DNA from: Cannabis sativa
Taxonomy: Eukaryota > Streptophyta > Magnoliopsida > Rosales > Cannabaceae
NCBI RefSeq assembly: GCF_029168945.1
Contig: NC_083605.1
Location: 18,985,280-19,049,279, forward strand
Length of the DNA: 64,000 nt
Direction: 5' to 3'
In this document: positions 36,093 to 48,474 of the stretch, piece by piece
Layout: each line of letters begins with the position of its first letter
How positions within the stretch are numbered: position 1 is the first letter of the stretch
Notes under the pieces: generated by a model
The model's input: only the letters and a program-made list of their open reading frames with translations
Databases searched by the model: none
What the model was told of the DNA's origin: nothing
Made by a program: the position numbers and the translations under genes

Positions 36093-37993
36093 TGTTAGGT
36101 TTTATGCCCTAAATAAAACTCTATTTCAATGTAATCTATTTTATTCAACATCAATAAACAAACAGAAGTATTTTTCATTCATTTGTGTATGTTTTGGTTC
36201 ACTTTATCATTTTCTTGTCTATTTGATTTATAAATTCATCTTAAACCCTTTTCACATACTTGATCATGTTTATTGTGCTGTCATCACATTGGAAAGTAAA
36301 CATGACTATGTGAATAAAGTTTCCTAGATTTATCAGACACAAGGTTTTACTGATAGGATAATCTACAACAAGAGTTTACTTGTATTTGGAGAAATACTAT
36401 GTTCTTTCTAGAACATTGGTTAAAGTAAAGCTCAGGTTGGATGCCTGGAGTATGCATCGGAAGGGACCGATACTGAACTTGGACTTAGATTTAATTAAAC
36501 TTACCGTAAAATCTATTCAAGTCAATATCGCCAAGTTGATCCTAGATCAAATGATCTTAATCCTGTTATGATTAGGCTCAATCTTGAAAGGCTATTCGTG
36601 TTCTTTGATTTGTTAGTTAAGCCTACTTTTAGGTCAGGGTGATACGTACATTTTGGGAACACGGTATTGTAATTGAGTGGGAGCGCTAGCATAAACATGG
36701 AATCTATAGCTTCTATCTGGCGAATAGTAAGCAAAGGATGATCTCCTTCGAGCTTGACCAAACGAAAATAAATGGTGGAGATCTCATTTCACATAAGTTG
36801 AAATATCATTTATACGAGGTCAAGTGTTTTAAGGATAAAATACATAGTAGGGTGTTACGGTAATCTAATCCCTTTACAGTGTAGATCATTCATATAGAGG
36901 ATCATTGATCAAATTAGGATTATAACAATGGATAACTAATGATGTGTCTATATGGCGGAACATATAGAGCATTCTATATACTGGGAGTGCAATTCTCAGT
37001 TCTATGCGTGGATTCAAGGAAGAATTAATAAGTTAGTGAATTTTAGTGCTAAATTCTTGATCTACTTATTGGAAGCTCGGTTATATAGACCCATGGTCCC
37101 CGCACTAGTTGAGATAATATTGTTTGTAAGACTCATGTAATTGGTTTTGATTAATCAATTATAACTCACAAGTTAGACTATGTCTATTTGTGAAATTTTC
37201 ACTAAGTAAGGGCGAAATTGTAAAGAAAGAGTTAATAGGGGCATATTTGTTAATTATGATACTTTGTATGGTTCAATTAATAAATATGATAAATGACAAT
37301 ATTATTTAATAATTATTTATAGTTATTAAATAGTTAGAATTGGCATTTAAATGGTTGAATTAGGAAATTGGCATTTTTGAGAAAATCAGATACAAAAGGG
37401 GTTAAAATTGCAAAATTGCAAAAAGCGAGGCCCAATCCACTAAGCCATGGCCGACCACCTTTGTAGGCTTTTTAAGTTGATATTTTCATTATTTTAATGC
37501 CAAATAATTCAAACCTAACCCTAGTGGAATGCTATAAATAGATAGTGAAGGCTTCAGGAAAATAACACAACACACTTTCTGAATCAGAAAAAACTGAGCC
37601 TCCTCTCTCACTTCCTTAGCCGCCACTCTCTCTCTCTCTCTTATTCCTTTGATTTTCGAACTTACCCTAGTGATTAGAGTAGTGCCCACACACAGCAAGC
37701 AATACCTCAATCATAGTGAGGAAGATCGTGAAGAAAGATCATCAGCAAAGGAGATTCAGCATCAAGGATTCAGAGAAAGAGATCCAGGTTCAGATCTTGA
37801 TAATACTCTGCTACAGAAAGGATACAAGGGTTAGAGATCTGAACGGAAGGAGTCATTTAATTATGCTGCACCCAATGTAAGGTTTCTTAAACTTTATATG
37901 TGTTTAATTTATCGTTTTAGAAAGTTCTTATTTAGGATGTTAATAAACATACTTGTGAGTAGATCTAAGATCCTAGTAAAATAAATTCCAATA
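36093..37993 (+). repeat. 5' LTR of copia D
   Basis: It starts TGTTAGGTTTTATGCC and ends TCCAATA, where the partner ends TCCAACA (one transition at the conserved CA end region). A promoter TATA (TATAAATA) lies at 37533-37540, followed by a CT-rich leader. Confidence 0.9.
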
Positions 37994-37995
37994 AC

Positions 37996-38012
37996 TGGCC
38001 TCAGAGCCATGG
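37996..38012 (+). promoter_or_regulatory. Primer binding site of copia D
   Basis: TGGCCTCAGAGCCATGG directly inside the 5' LTR resembles the TGGTATCAGAGC site complementary to initiator methionine tRNA used by most plant copia elements, with changes at the 4th to 6th bases. Confidence 0.7.
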
Positions 38013-41000
38013 TAATTTATTTACTTGCAAGAAATTTGGACTTTAAAACGATTGTTTGTTTGTTTTTGGATGGTATCATGTTGTATTGAGTGTTATTTGA
38101 TGATTGATTGGTGTTTGTGAATTTTTGTTAAAAATAATTGAATATCTGTTTCTGGAATTATTTTTATTGGATAGTATGGAAAAGATTAAGCAAGTTACTT
38201 TTTTATAGAACTCAATTTCGATTTAATTTGAATTAGTTATGATTTTTTGAAGATTAAAAAAAAAACGGAGCTGTGCTGAAATTTTCCTGCGATCGCGAAA
38301 ATTGTCTGTACAGCTCACAATTTTTTTGTTTTTCTTCGTTTTTTCATGCTTTTTCATGGAATTAACTTCCGATTTTTTGTGTAGTTCTATATTTATACTA
38401 TTATTGTTCCTAATTCAATTCTAATTATCATTTTGAATTAATTTAATATTTTTTAAATTTAATTCAAGATATTAGTGTAATTTGAATTTGAAAATAGTTA
38501 GTATCTATCTTTTTGCTTAATAATCTATCTTATTTTAAAATTTGATTATATCTTATCTTATTTTTAAATTTAAGGTCAGATTTAAAGTATTTTAAATTAA
38601 TTTTTTTTAATAATTTGACCTTATTTAAATTTAAAATAAGATAACTATAATCATGTAATTTTTAAATGATATAAGATATTTTGCTAATTTTTTAAATTTT
38701 GTTATTTTATTTATTTAAATTACATTTAAAATTTGGAAAAGATATTCATTTATCTTTTCTAATTTTTTATTTAATTTTTAGTTATAAAATAACATTTAAA
38801 TTTTAAAAGTAGTTAGCAAATTTTTTGAAATGATATTTAGGTTGGTTGAAACCTAATTTTTTCAAAATTGTAGGTTTAATTTTAAATTTAAATATTTAAT
38901 TAAATTTCGAAATTTTTTATTTTTCAAATTTTTTTTAAATTTTCGATTTTTTTTTATTTATTTAATTAATTATTTTCGAAATTAATTATTTAATTTAAAA
39001 TTAAATAAATCCTACATCCAACTATCCAACTAACCTTGTTGCAGGAGTATGTGTTTTAGCTTGTGTGTAAGTTTTCAAAACCTATTATTACTTGATTGCA
39101 AATAGCCATGGTTACTTTTTGCCAGATCTAATGATCTGATGGCTCCCTTGGTCAAGATAATAATTTGTAACAGGTATATTTACAAACTTCTTTCATTTGT
39201 GTATGACCTAGCAACATGATAGGACCCATCCAAAGTGTGCCTGTGTGAGCCTATGTGTTTAATTTTATTATAGATGCATATAGGTTGTTGTTGCTAAAAA
39301 TAAATTATCATAGTTCTTGATAGAATTTATTTAGGCCCATTTAGTTTTTGGGCCTATTCAATTAATAACAGTTGTTCTTATTAAGGTTAAATTCCTCTCT
39401 TTTGGGCCTTGTGTGAGAGTTGGGAGCCATAGTAGTGGGTACGACATACTGAACCCAGCACCCCCTCACATGAACCACCCCAATTGTGAAGGCCCATTTG
39501 CCTGATTTGAATGACTGTACTACGTTAATTACACTAGTTTAACCTAATTAAAATTGATTAGCAACATAATTAATTTCATTTATTTTGAAATTAATTTAGA
39601 AAATCATAGTTTAAAGAATTTTATATTCTAAGCTAAACTATATGTATTTTCTTGTATTTAATTAAATATAGAATTATAACCATCTAGATTCTTTCTGAAG
39701 CTTAATTTAAATTTTTCATTCAATATTCCTATTTAAGTTGATATTTAGTTATCTACAACTAACCAACTTAAATGTGAATATCTTTTGGATTTAAAATTTC
39801 AAAATTAAGTTGAGGAATTTTAGGTATTGGTTATTAAGATTCTTTAGATATTTTTTAAGTTAATATCTTTTCGAATATTAACTTAAAATGGAATATTCTA
39901 GATATTTTTTAGGTTAATATCTTTTCGAATATTAACTTAAAATGGAATATCTTCAAATTAAGTGGTTACAACTTAATTTTAAATTTAATTAAATATGATT
40001 TGAAAGATATTTAAGTTGATTTTTTAGATTCTTCTAAAACAACTTAAGCGAGATATTTTCAATTTTGTTCCATTTAAATATTCGAATTTAAATAATAATT
40101 GAAAATTAATTAAAGTTGATTTTTTTATTTAAACCAACTTTGATTTGTAAGTTTTCATTATTATTTTATGGAACTTGTTCCATTTATTATTCGAATTTAA
40201 TTAATAATTAAAAATTAATTAAAGTTGATTTTTTATTTAAACCAACTTTTATTTGTAATTTTTCATTATTATATTATGGAACTTGTTCGATATTTATTTG
40301 AATTTATTTTTCAAATTAAATAATAATTGAAAATTAATTAAAGTTGATTTTTTATTTAAACCAACTTTAATTTGTAATTTTTTATTATTATAATATCGAA
40401 TATTATGATTATACAAAATACATATATATATATTTTTTTTAAAATAATGAGCTTTTAATCAAAAGATATTCGATCTCCATTGCTGCTCTTACAATAGTTA
40501 AATTTTTTCAATATAACCTCGAGACGCTAGATTTCGTCCCCCTATGGATGGTTATTCGTTGAACACTTTTAACACCGTAAGATTTTATTTGATAATATTT
40601 TGTGAGTTTTCGTCTCTATTTAGACTCTCCCCTACGGTGACTACTTAGAGATAAACTCATAAAACATGAAACAATGGTGGAAGCTCATAAAATGAGAATA
40701 ACCTTGACTCTCGCCTACCGGGACAACGTTGGATTCTCATTTTGATCGAATAAAAGGTTGCTAAAATGTTTAATTTTAGATGAGCTGACAACTCTATTCA
40801 ACTAATGTTAGCTTTGACTCTCGCCTACCGGGACACTGTATTTCATTATGTTGGAAACCTTGGAAAATAAACTATGTTAGATTTAGTATTTCTATAACAT
40901 ATGTCATTACTTGTTATTTTCTGAACTTGTGTATGAATTTTGAACCAAAACCTTACTTCTGTTTTATTGATGTGTTGTAGTGTCTATAATCCCCTTCTCA

Positions 41001-41072
41001 TTCCACTCCTAGTTAATATCTTAGCAATTGAACTTGAAGTTATAAACTCCTTGTCAGAGTAATACTTCACAT
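38013..41072 (+). other. Copia D AT-rich spacer without gag
   Basis: About 3 kb of strongly AT-rich sequence lies where leader and gag should be. It has related 100-bp repeats around 40040-40380 (the phrase AATTAATTAAAGTTGATTTTT recurs in shortened forms) and the GC-richer block at 39395-39515. Two copies of TTGACTCTCGCCTA occur at 40704-40717 and 40814-40827. No gag motif (knuckle or core) was recognised. Confidence 0.65.
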
Positions 41073-44000
41073 ATGCTCATGATGGACTTTAAATTCCAGA
41101 AAGCAGGTAAGCTGGGAATCGTTCACTCTGAAGAGCAAATAGTTCATAACTCCATAAATCCTACTACTTCAAGCTTAGTTGAGAAGATAAGAGAAAGTGA
41201 TTCCACTTCCACAAGCTATACTTCACAACAAAATGAACTAGCAAGAACAACAATTAACAAACGAATAAGCAGTAATGCTTTAGTCTTCAAATCATGTGTG
41301 TTAGACAATGATAAATCCATTTGGATTCTTGATTCTGGGTCTACAAACCATGTAAGTTGTTCATTGCAATTGCTTGAGAATTGGAATTATTTGAAATCCG
41401 GAGAGTTGAAACTTAAAGTTGGTAATGGCGAAATGGTTTCGGTTAGAGCTAGAGGAAAAGCCAAACTCAAGCTTCAAAATAGAATTTTGGAAGTAGACAA
41501 TGTCTTATACATTACAAATTTCAGTAGAAACTTGGTTTTTGTTTCATGCTTACAATTGCAACAATACAAATTAGATTTTTCAGATTCTGGTTCTACCATT
41601 TCTCGAAATGACATTCAGATTTGTGTTGCATCCATGGAACAGGGGCTTTATGTTCTTAGACCAGAAACACCATTTGCCCTACATAACGAACTTTTTAAAG
41701 TAGCTAAACCTAGAAACCACAAAAAGCAAAAGATCGTTGATGATAATGAAACATATCTATGGCATTTACGTTTAGGTCATATAGGCTTTGATAGACTCAA
41801 TAGGCTAACCAAAGACGGTCCATTGAAAAATGTCATCTTAGGTGAATTGCCAGTATGCGAGTCTTGCCTGGAAGGAAAAATGACTAAACGTTCTTTCTCT
41901 GCAAAGGGAGAGTGTGCCAAACAACACCTAGGGTTAGTGCATTCCGATGTCTGCGGACCTTTGAATGTCAAAGCCCGAGGTGGTTATGAGTACTTTGTCA
42001 CTTTCATTGACGATTACTCTAGATATGGACATATTTACCTTATGCATAAGAAATCTGAAACATTTGCAAAGTTTCAAGAATTTCATGCTTTGGCCCAAAA
42101 CCAATTAGGTAAATCATTAAAGATCTTGCGAACTGATAGGGGTGGAGAATATATGGATATGCAGTTCAAAGATCATTTAATTGAACTTGGAATTGAATCC
42201 CAATTAACCGCCCCTAGCACTCCACAACAAAATGGAGTTGCAGAAAGACGGAATCGCACGCTTTTGGAAATGGTTAGGTCTATGCTTAGTTTTTCAACTC
42301 TACCTACGTCCTTCTAGGGATATGCAATTCAGATGGCAACCGACATTTTAAATGTTGTTCCATCTACATCAATCCCTAAGACACCTTTAGAACTTTGGAA
42401 TGGTCGTACACCTAGTTTACGCCATTACAGAATCTGGGGGTGCCCTGTTCATGTCTTAAGAAAGAAAGACGGCAAACTTGAGTCACGAACTGAAGTTTGC
42501 ATGTTTGTCGGTAATTCTAAAGAGACTAGGGGTGGACTATTTTATAGTCGCAAGGATGATAAAGTGTTTGTTTCTACAAATGCCACTTTCCTTGAAGATC
42601 ACTATATTAAGAATTTCAAATCACAAAGTAAAGTAGTGTTGGAGGAATTGCTATCAGATATAAGTCCTTCCAATGTTCTGTCTTCTTCCACTCGTGAAGA
42701 AGACATTCCCACTCCCTCAATTGAACAAACTGAGAAATCTACTACTAAAGTTTCTGTTCAGAAGACAACCGTACCTCGTCGTAGTGGGAGGGTTTCAACA
42801 AAACCTGCTCGTTATGGCTTGGATGGTGAAATCAATATGGTCGTAGGTGACGGTATTGATGACGATCCATTAACTTATAAACAGGCAACGGCTAGTCCGC
42901 AACGGAAACGATGGTCAGCCGGCATGGATTCAGAAATGGATTCCATGAAAAAGAACAAAGTCTGGGAATATGTAGACGCACTTGACGACTATCATCCGAT
43001 AGGATGCAAGTGGGTTTACACAAAGAAAAGAGGAGCTGGAGGCGAAGTCGAAACTTTTAAAGCTAGACTTGTAGCCAAGGGTTATACCCAAAGAGAAGGC
43101 GTGGACTATGAGGAAACTTTTAGTCCTGTTGCCATGCTCAAATCCATCTGAATTCTCCTCTCCATAGCTGCTGCTTTCGATTATGAAATCTTGCAAATGG
43201 ATGTCAAGACTGCCTTCCTGAATGGGGTACTTGAAGAAACCATCTATATGGAGCAACCAGAAGGTTATGTTCTTCCTGGGCAGGAAAAGAAAGTTTGCAA
43301 ATTAAATAGGTCTATCTATGGACTTAAGCAAGCTTCTCGCTCATGGAACAAAAGGTTTAATGAAATCATCAAGACCTACGACTTTCTTCAGAATGAAGAT
43401 GAACCTTGTGTTTACCAACTCAAGGAAGACCAAATAGTAGTATTCCTGGTCCTTTATGTTGATGACATTTTGATCATTGGAAACAATGTCAAGAAAATGA
43501 CTCACATCAAGGAATGGCTCAACACTCAATTCGATATGAAAGATTTGGGTGAAGCAGCCTATGTTCTTGGTATTCAGATTATCAGAAACCGGAAGAACAG
43601 ATCTCTTGCTCTCTCTCAAACAACCTACATAGACAAAGTCTTAGAGAGATTCTCCATGAACAACGCCAATGGGGCAAACATGCCTTCTAGATATGGTATT
43701 CGTCTATCTAAGGAACAGTCTCTGACTAATCCTCAAGAGATAGAGGACATGGCGAAAATTCCCTTTGCCTCTACAGTTGGAAGTCTAATGTATGCAATGT
43801 TATGCACTAGACCTGACATCTGTTATGTTGTTGGAATCGTGAGCAGGTATCAGTCTAATCCAGGACAAGAACATTGGAATGCAGTTAAGTATATTTTGAA
43901 ATACTTAAAGAGTATAAGGAATCTTGTGTTAGTCTACAAGGGTGGTGCTTTAAATCCCTTAGGCTACACTGATTCAGATTTCCAGGCAAGTCTTGAAGAC

Positions 44001-44396
44001 AGGATATCTACATCTGGGATGGTGTTTACTCTTGGGGGTGGAGTAGTGGTTTGGAGAAGTGCTAAAAAAACCGCGATATCGGACTCAACTATGGAAGCTG
44101 AATACATAGCAGCAGCCGAAGCTGCTAAAGAACTTGTCTGGCTAAGAAAGTTCTTCACCAGCATAGGTGTTGTTCCTGGAATGGAAAAGCCTCTGGTACT
44201 ACTCTGTGATAACAATGGAGCAATAGCAAACAGTAAAGAACCTCGAAGCCACAAGAGAAGCAAACACATTGAAAGGAAGTATCACATTATCAGAGAATAC
44301 GTGGCAAGAGGGGATGTACTAGTTGAGAAAGTTGACACAGAGGACAACCTAGCTGATCCATTTACCAAAGTCCTGGTCGTGACAAATGTTCTTTGA
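41073..44396 (+). pseudogene. Copia D pol: protease, integrase, RT, RNase H (two nonsense codons)
   Basis: One frame covers the whole region. Protease: IWILDSGSTNH (Asp-Ser-Gly). Integrase: the HHCC zinc part (WHLRLGH, CESCLEGK) and the DDE core (HSDVCGPL, RTDRGGEY, PQQNGVAERRNRTL). [32 protein letters not shown] and the YVDD catalytic box in LYVDDILII. RNase H: TDSDFQ, DSTMEAEYIA, KHIERKYHIIR. Frame is kept throughout, but TAG at 42315-42317 (in place of a conserved Trp) and TGA at 43149-43151 interrupt it. Both are single-base changes of the deamination type. The family normally makes one Gag-Pol polyprotein; here a gag part is absent upstream. Confidence 0.9.
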
Positions 44397-44448
44397 AAAG
44401 CACCGTCAGAATTTAGGATTAATTGATATGTACTAATTAGTTTTATAT

Positions 44449-44465
44449 TAGTGCAAGTGGGAGTT
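44449..44465 (+). promoter_or_regulatory. Polypurine tract of copia D
   Basis: GTGCAAGTGGGAG lies just before the 3' LTR, the usual place for plus-strand priming. The same sequence, reversed, adjoins the 3' LTR of copia A at 23463. Confidence 0.75.
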
Positions 44466-46365
44466 TGTTAGGTTTTATGCCCTAAATAAAACTCCATTTC
44501 AATGTAATCTATTTTATTCAACATCAATAAAGAAACAGAAGTATTTTTCATTCATTTGTGTATGTTTTGGTTCACTTTATCAATTGCTTGTCTATTTGAT
44601 TTATAAATTCATCTTAAACCCTTTTCACATACTTGATCATGTTTATTGTGCTGTCATCACATTGGAAAGTAAACATGACTATGTGAATAAAGTTTCCTAG
44701 ATTTATCAGACACAGGGTTTTACTGATATGATAATCTACCACAACAGTTTACTTGTATTTGGAGAAATACTATGTTCTTTCTAGAACATTGGTTAAAGTA
44801 AAGCTCAGGTTGGATGCATGGAGTATGCATCGAAAGGGACCGATATTGAACTTTGACTTAGATTTAATTAAACTTACCGTAAAATCTATTCAAGTCAATA
44901 TCGCCAAGTTGATCCTAGATCAAATGATCTTAATCCTGTTTTGATTAGGCTCAATCTTGAAAGGCTATTCGTGTTCTTTGATTTGTTAGTTAAGCCTACT
45001 TTTAGGTCAGGGTGATATGTACATTTTGGGAACACGGTAGTGCAATTGAGTGGGAGCGCTAGCATAAACATGGAATCTATAGCTTCTATCTGGTGAATAG
45101 TAAGCAAAGGATGATCTCCTTTCGAGCTTGATCAAAGGAAAATAAATGGTGGAGATCTCATTTCACATAAGTTGAAATATCATTTATACGTGGTCAAGTG
45201 TTTTAAGGATAAAATACATAGTAGGGTGTTACGGTAATCTAATCCCTTTACAGTGTAGATCATTCATATAGAGGATCATTGATAAAATTAGGATTATAAC
45301 AATGGATAACTAATGATGTGTCTATATGGTGGAACATATAGAGCATTCTATATACTGAGAGTGCAATTCTAAGTTCTATGCGTGGATTCAACGAAGAATT
45401 AATAAGTTAGTGAATTTTAGTGCTAAATTATTGATCTACTTATTGGAAGCTCGGTTATATAGACCCATGGTCCTCGCACTAGTTGAGATAATATTGTTTG
45501 TAAGACTCATGTAATTGGTTTTGATTAATCAATTATAACTCACAAGTTAGACTATGTCTATTTGTGAAATTTTCACTAAGTAAGGGCGAAATTGTAAAGA
45601 AAGAGTTAATAGGGGCATATTTGTTAATTATGATACTTTGTATGGTTCAATTAATAAATATGATAAATGACAATATTATTTAATAATTATTTATAGTTAT
45701 TAAATAGTTAGAATTGGCATTTAAATGGTTGAATTAGGAAATTGGCATTTTTGTGAAAATCAGATACAAAAGGGGTTAAAATTGCAAAATTGCAAAAAGT
45801 AAGGCCCAATCCACTAAGCCATGGCCGGCCACCTTTGTAGGCTTTTTAAGTTGATATTCTCATTATTTTAATGCCAAATAATTCAAACCTAACCCTAGTG
45901 GAATGCTATAAATAGATAGTGAAGGCTTCAGGAAAATAACACAACACACTTTCTGAATCAGAAAAAACTGAGCCTCCTCTCTCTCTTCCTTAGCCGCCAC
46001 TCTCTCTCTCTCTTCTTCCTTTGATTTTTGAACTTACCCTAGTGATTAGAGTAGTGCCCACACACAGCAAGCAATACCTCAATCATAGTGAGGAAGATCG
46101 TGAAGAAAGATCATCGGCAAAGGAGATTCAACATCAAGGATTCAGAGAAAGAGATCCAGGTTCAGATCTTGATAATACTCTGCTACAGAAAGGATACAAG
46201 GGTTAGAGATCTGAACGGAAAGAGTCATTTAATTATGCTGCACCCAATGTAAGGTTTCTTAAACTTTATATGTGTTTAATTTATCGTTTTAGAAAGTTTT
46301 TATTTAGGATGTTAATAAACATACTTGTGAGTAGATCTAAGATCCTGGTAAAATAAATTCCAACA
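44466..46365 (+). repeat. 3' LTR of copia D
   Basis: It pairs with 36093-37993, carrying the same TATA and CT-rich leader in the same order. It ends AAATTCCAACA and is followed by the GCAAT duplication. Confidence 0.9.
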
Positions 46366-46370
46366 GCAAT

Positions 46371-46700
46371 AACTACGCAAAGCAATCAAATTTAGCTTCA
46401 AGGCCTCGAACAACGAGATTGAATATGAAGCCCTGATAGCTAGCCTCAAGCTAGCACATGAAGTACAAGCTGATAACCTAGACATATTCAGCGATTCTCA
46501 ACTAGTTGTTAATCAAGTCCTGGGTGAATACACAGCTTGAGGTGATAAAATGGTGTTCTACTTGAGAAAAATCAAAGACTTGTTAAGTAAGCTCAAAGGC
46601 TACATGATCAAGCAGATCCCCAGAGAATAGAATGCCACACCAAATGCACTTGCCCGCCTAGCATGCAATACCGTAGCTAAAAACCCATCTGCCTTTGGCA
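46371..46700 (+). pseudogene. Tat-like gypsy RNase H remainder (plus-strand element, fragment 4)
   Basis: Frames give FSFKASNNEIEYEALIASL, IFSDSQLVVNQVLGEY and NALARLA, the central and C-terminal motifs of the additional RNase H domain. Stops occur after EYTA and after IPRE. The sequence continues fragment 3 across element D. It ends within 46683-46705, where the minus-strand gypsy begins in opposite orientation. Confidence 0.75.
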
Positions 46701-47458
46701 GCGTCTAACTTCTTCTTGATAGTATCCTTTAGGGTTTTATTAACGGCTTCCACTTGTCCATTTGCCTGAGGTCAGGATACTGACAAGAAGCTTTTGATAA
46801 TTTTATTCCTCTCGCAATATTTAGTGAACATGTCGCCATCAAATTGGGTTCCATTATCAGATACTATCTTCATGGGAATTCCAAACCTACAGATAATGTT
46901 CTTGACGACGAAGTCAAGGACTTTCTTGCAGGTTATGGATATAAGGGGCTCGGCCTCCGTCCATTTACGGAAGAAGTCGACTGCTACCACCGCATACTTA
47001 GCTCCTCCTCGCCCAGTGGATAATGCCCCAATTAGGTCGATCCCCCATATAACAAATGGGTAGGGCGAGGTCATCATTCTAAGTTAAGTTGGCAGTACGC
47101 GAGGTATATGTGAAAATCTCTGACATTTATCACTTTTTTTGATAAACTCATGTGTGTTCTTATTGATTGTTGGCGAATAATATCCTTGTCTAATGATCTT
47201 TTTAGACAGACTTTGCCAACCCGCATGATCCCCGCAGAAGCCTTCATGAATTTCTCTAATGATTTCGTTCGCTTCCGCGGGAAGAACACATCGAAGTAGG
47301 GGCATTGAATACCCTCTTCTATATAGCTTGCCTTCGATCATTGTGTAACGAGGCACTGAATACAAAAGTTTTTGCGCCTCATTTTTATCATTCGGAAGTT
47401 GCCCATCAAGTAAATAGTTAACAATAGGCGCCATCCATGTTGGAGAGCTATCTATCAC
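46690..47458 (-). pseudogene. Tat-like integrase, partial and frame-broken
   Basis: The N-terminal zinc region is recognisable (REIHEGFCGDHAG, then SDKCQRF where the first Cys of the CxxC pair is Ser). The catalytic core shows IDLIGAL, KIVSDNGTQFDG and, after a frame change near 46775, NGQVEAVNKTLK with the last acidic residue. The C-terminal part is cut off near 46690. It would normally join element cDNA into the genome. Confidence 0.8.
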
Positions 47459-47499
47459 TCGACGTCTTCTGTTTCACATATACCTGGCTCGCTCAGCAT

Positions 47500-48470
47500 T
47501 TCTACCGGAACCAGTTTTAGCTCGTCCAGATCATTCTACGAGGCCAGTTTTGCTAAGGCATCGGCGTTGGAGTTGTGTTCTCTCAGAATTTGTTTGATTT
47601 TAAAGTAATCAAATCTTTCCAAGTTCTTCCGAACTTTCTCCAAATACCTCGCCATTTTCAATCCTTTGGCCTGGTATTCCTCGAGGACCTGGTTTATGAT
47701 TAGCTGGGAATCACTATGACAGATGGGATTTTTGACTTTTAAGGCCTCTACTATCTTTAAGCCGGCGATCAAGGCATCATACTTAGCCTCATTATTAGAT
47801 GCGTCAACTTAGAATCTCAGAGCATAGTGAAACTTAAAGCCTACCGGCGATATTAATATCACCCCTACACCCGAACCTTGCTCGTTGGAAGCACCATCCA
47901 CATATAACTTTCAGGTTTCCGCATCTCGCTGATCAGATGGGATTTCTTCTAACAGTACACCTTCCATCAAGAAGTCAGCCAAAGCTTAACCCCTAATGGA
48001 TGTTCGAGGATGGTATGTTATGTCAAACTGCCCCAAGTTAATCGACCATTTTATCAAACTTCCAGAAGCATCTGGTTTTGATAAAACTTGTCTCAAGGGC
48101 TGATCGGTTAACACTTTTATGGGGTGAGCCTAGAAGTATGGTCGTAGCTTGTGAGACACGTGGACTAGGAATAACGAGAGTTTTTCTAGAGGGGGATACC
48201 TAGATTCTGCCCCTAGTAACCTTTTAATTGCGTAGTAAATAGGCTACTGGTGCTTACCCTCTTCTTGCACTATAGTTGCACTAATCACATTTTCCGAGAT
48301 GGCTAAATAAAGAAATAACGTCTCTCCAGTTACTGGTTTCACCAAAATTGGGGGCGTTGCGAGATGCCTTTTTATGTTCTGAAAGGCCTCTTCGCATTCT
48401 TTTGTCCACTCGAATTTTTTGTTGCCTCGCAATATGTTGAAGAACGGTACACACTTATTAGCTGACTTCA
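47500..48470 (-). pseudogene. Tat-like RNase H plus additional RNase H domain
   Basis: 48471-48244 encodes FFNILRGNKKFEWTKECEEAF and the following part of the RT-RNase H connection. 47772-47536 encodes IAGLKIVEALKV, HSDSQLIINQVLEEY and LREHNSNADALAKLAS, the additional RNase H. Between them, 47780-48240 is the same domain chain with stops. It removes RNA from RNA-DNA hybrids in an intact element. Confidence 0.7.
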
Positions 48471-48474
48471 AATG

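Larger units (their letters stand above)
36093..46365 (+). mobile_element. Copia element D, full length structure, gag-less
   Basis: LTRs at 36093-37993 and 44466-46365 (1901 and 1900 bp) enclose a primer site, a 3-kb AT-rich spacer, a pol region with only two nonsense codons, and a polypurine tract. Perfect 5-bp duplications GCAAT at 36088-36092 and 46366-46370 show it is an original insertion. Differences between the LTRs are few (a low percentage by eye), so it is the youngest large element here. I found no gag, so it would need Gag in trans. Confidence 0.9.

Noticed and set aside
40040..40380. Possible satellite in the copia D spacer
   Set aside because: About three diverged units only, confined to the element's spacer; better described as internal duplication.
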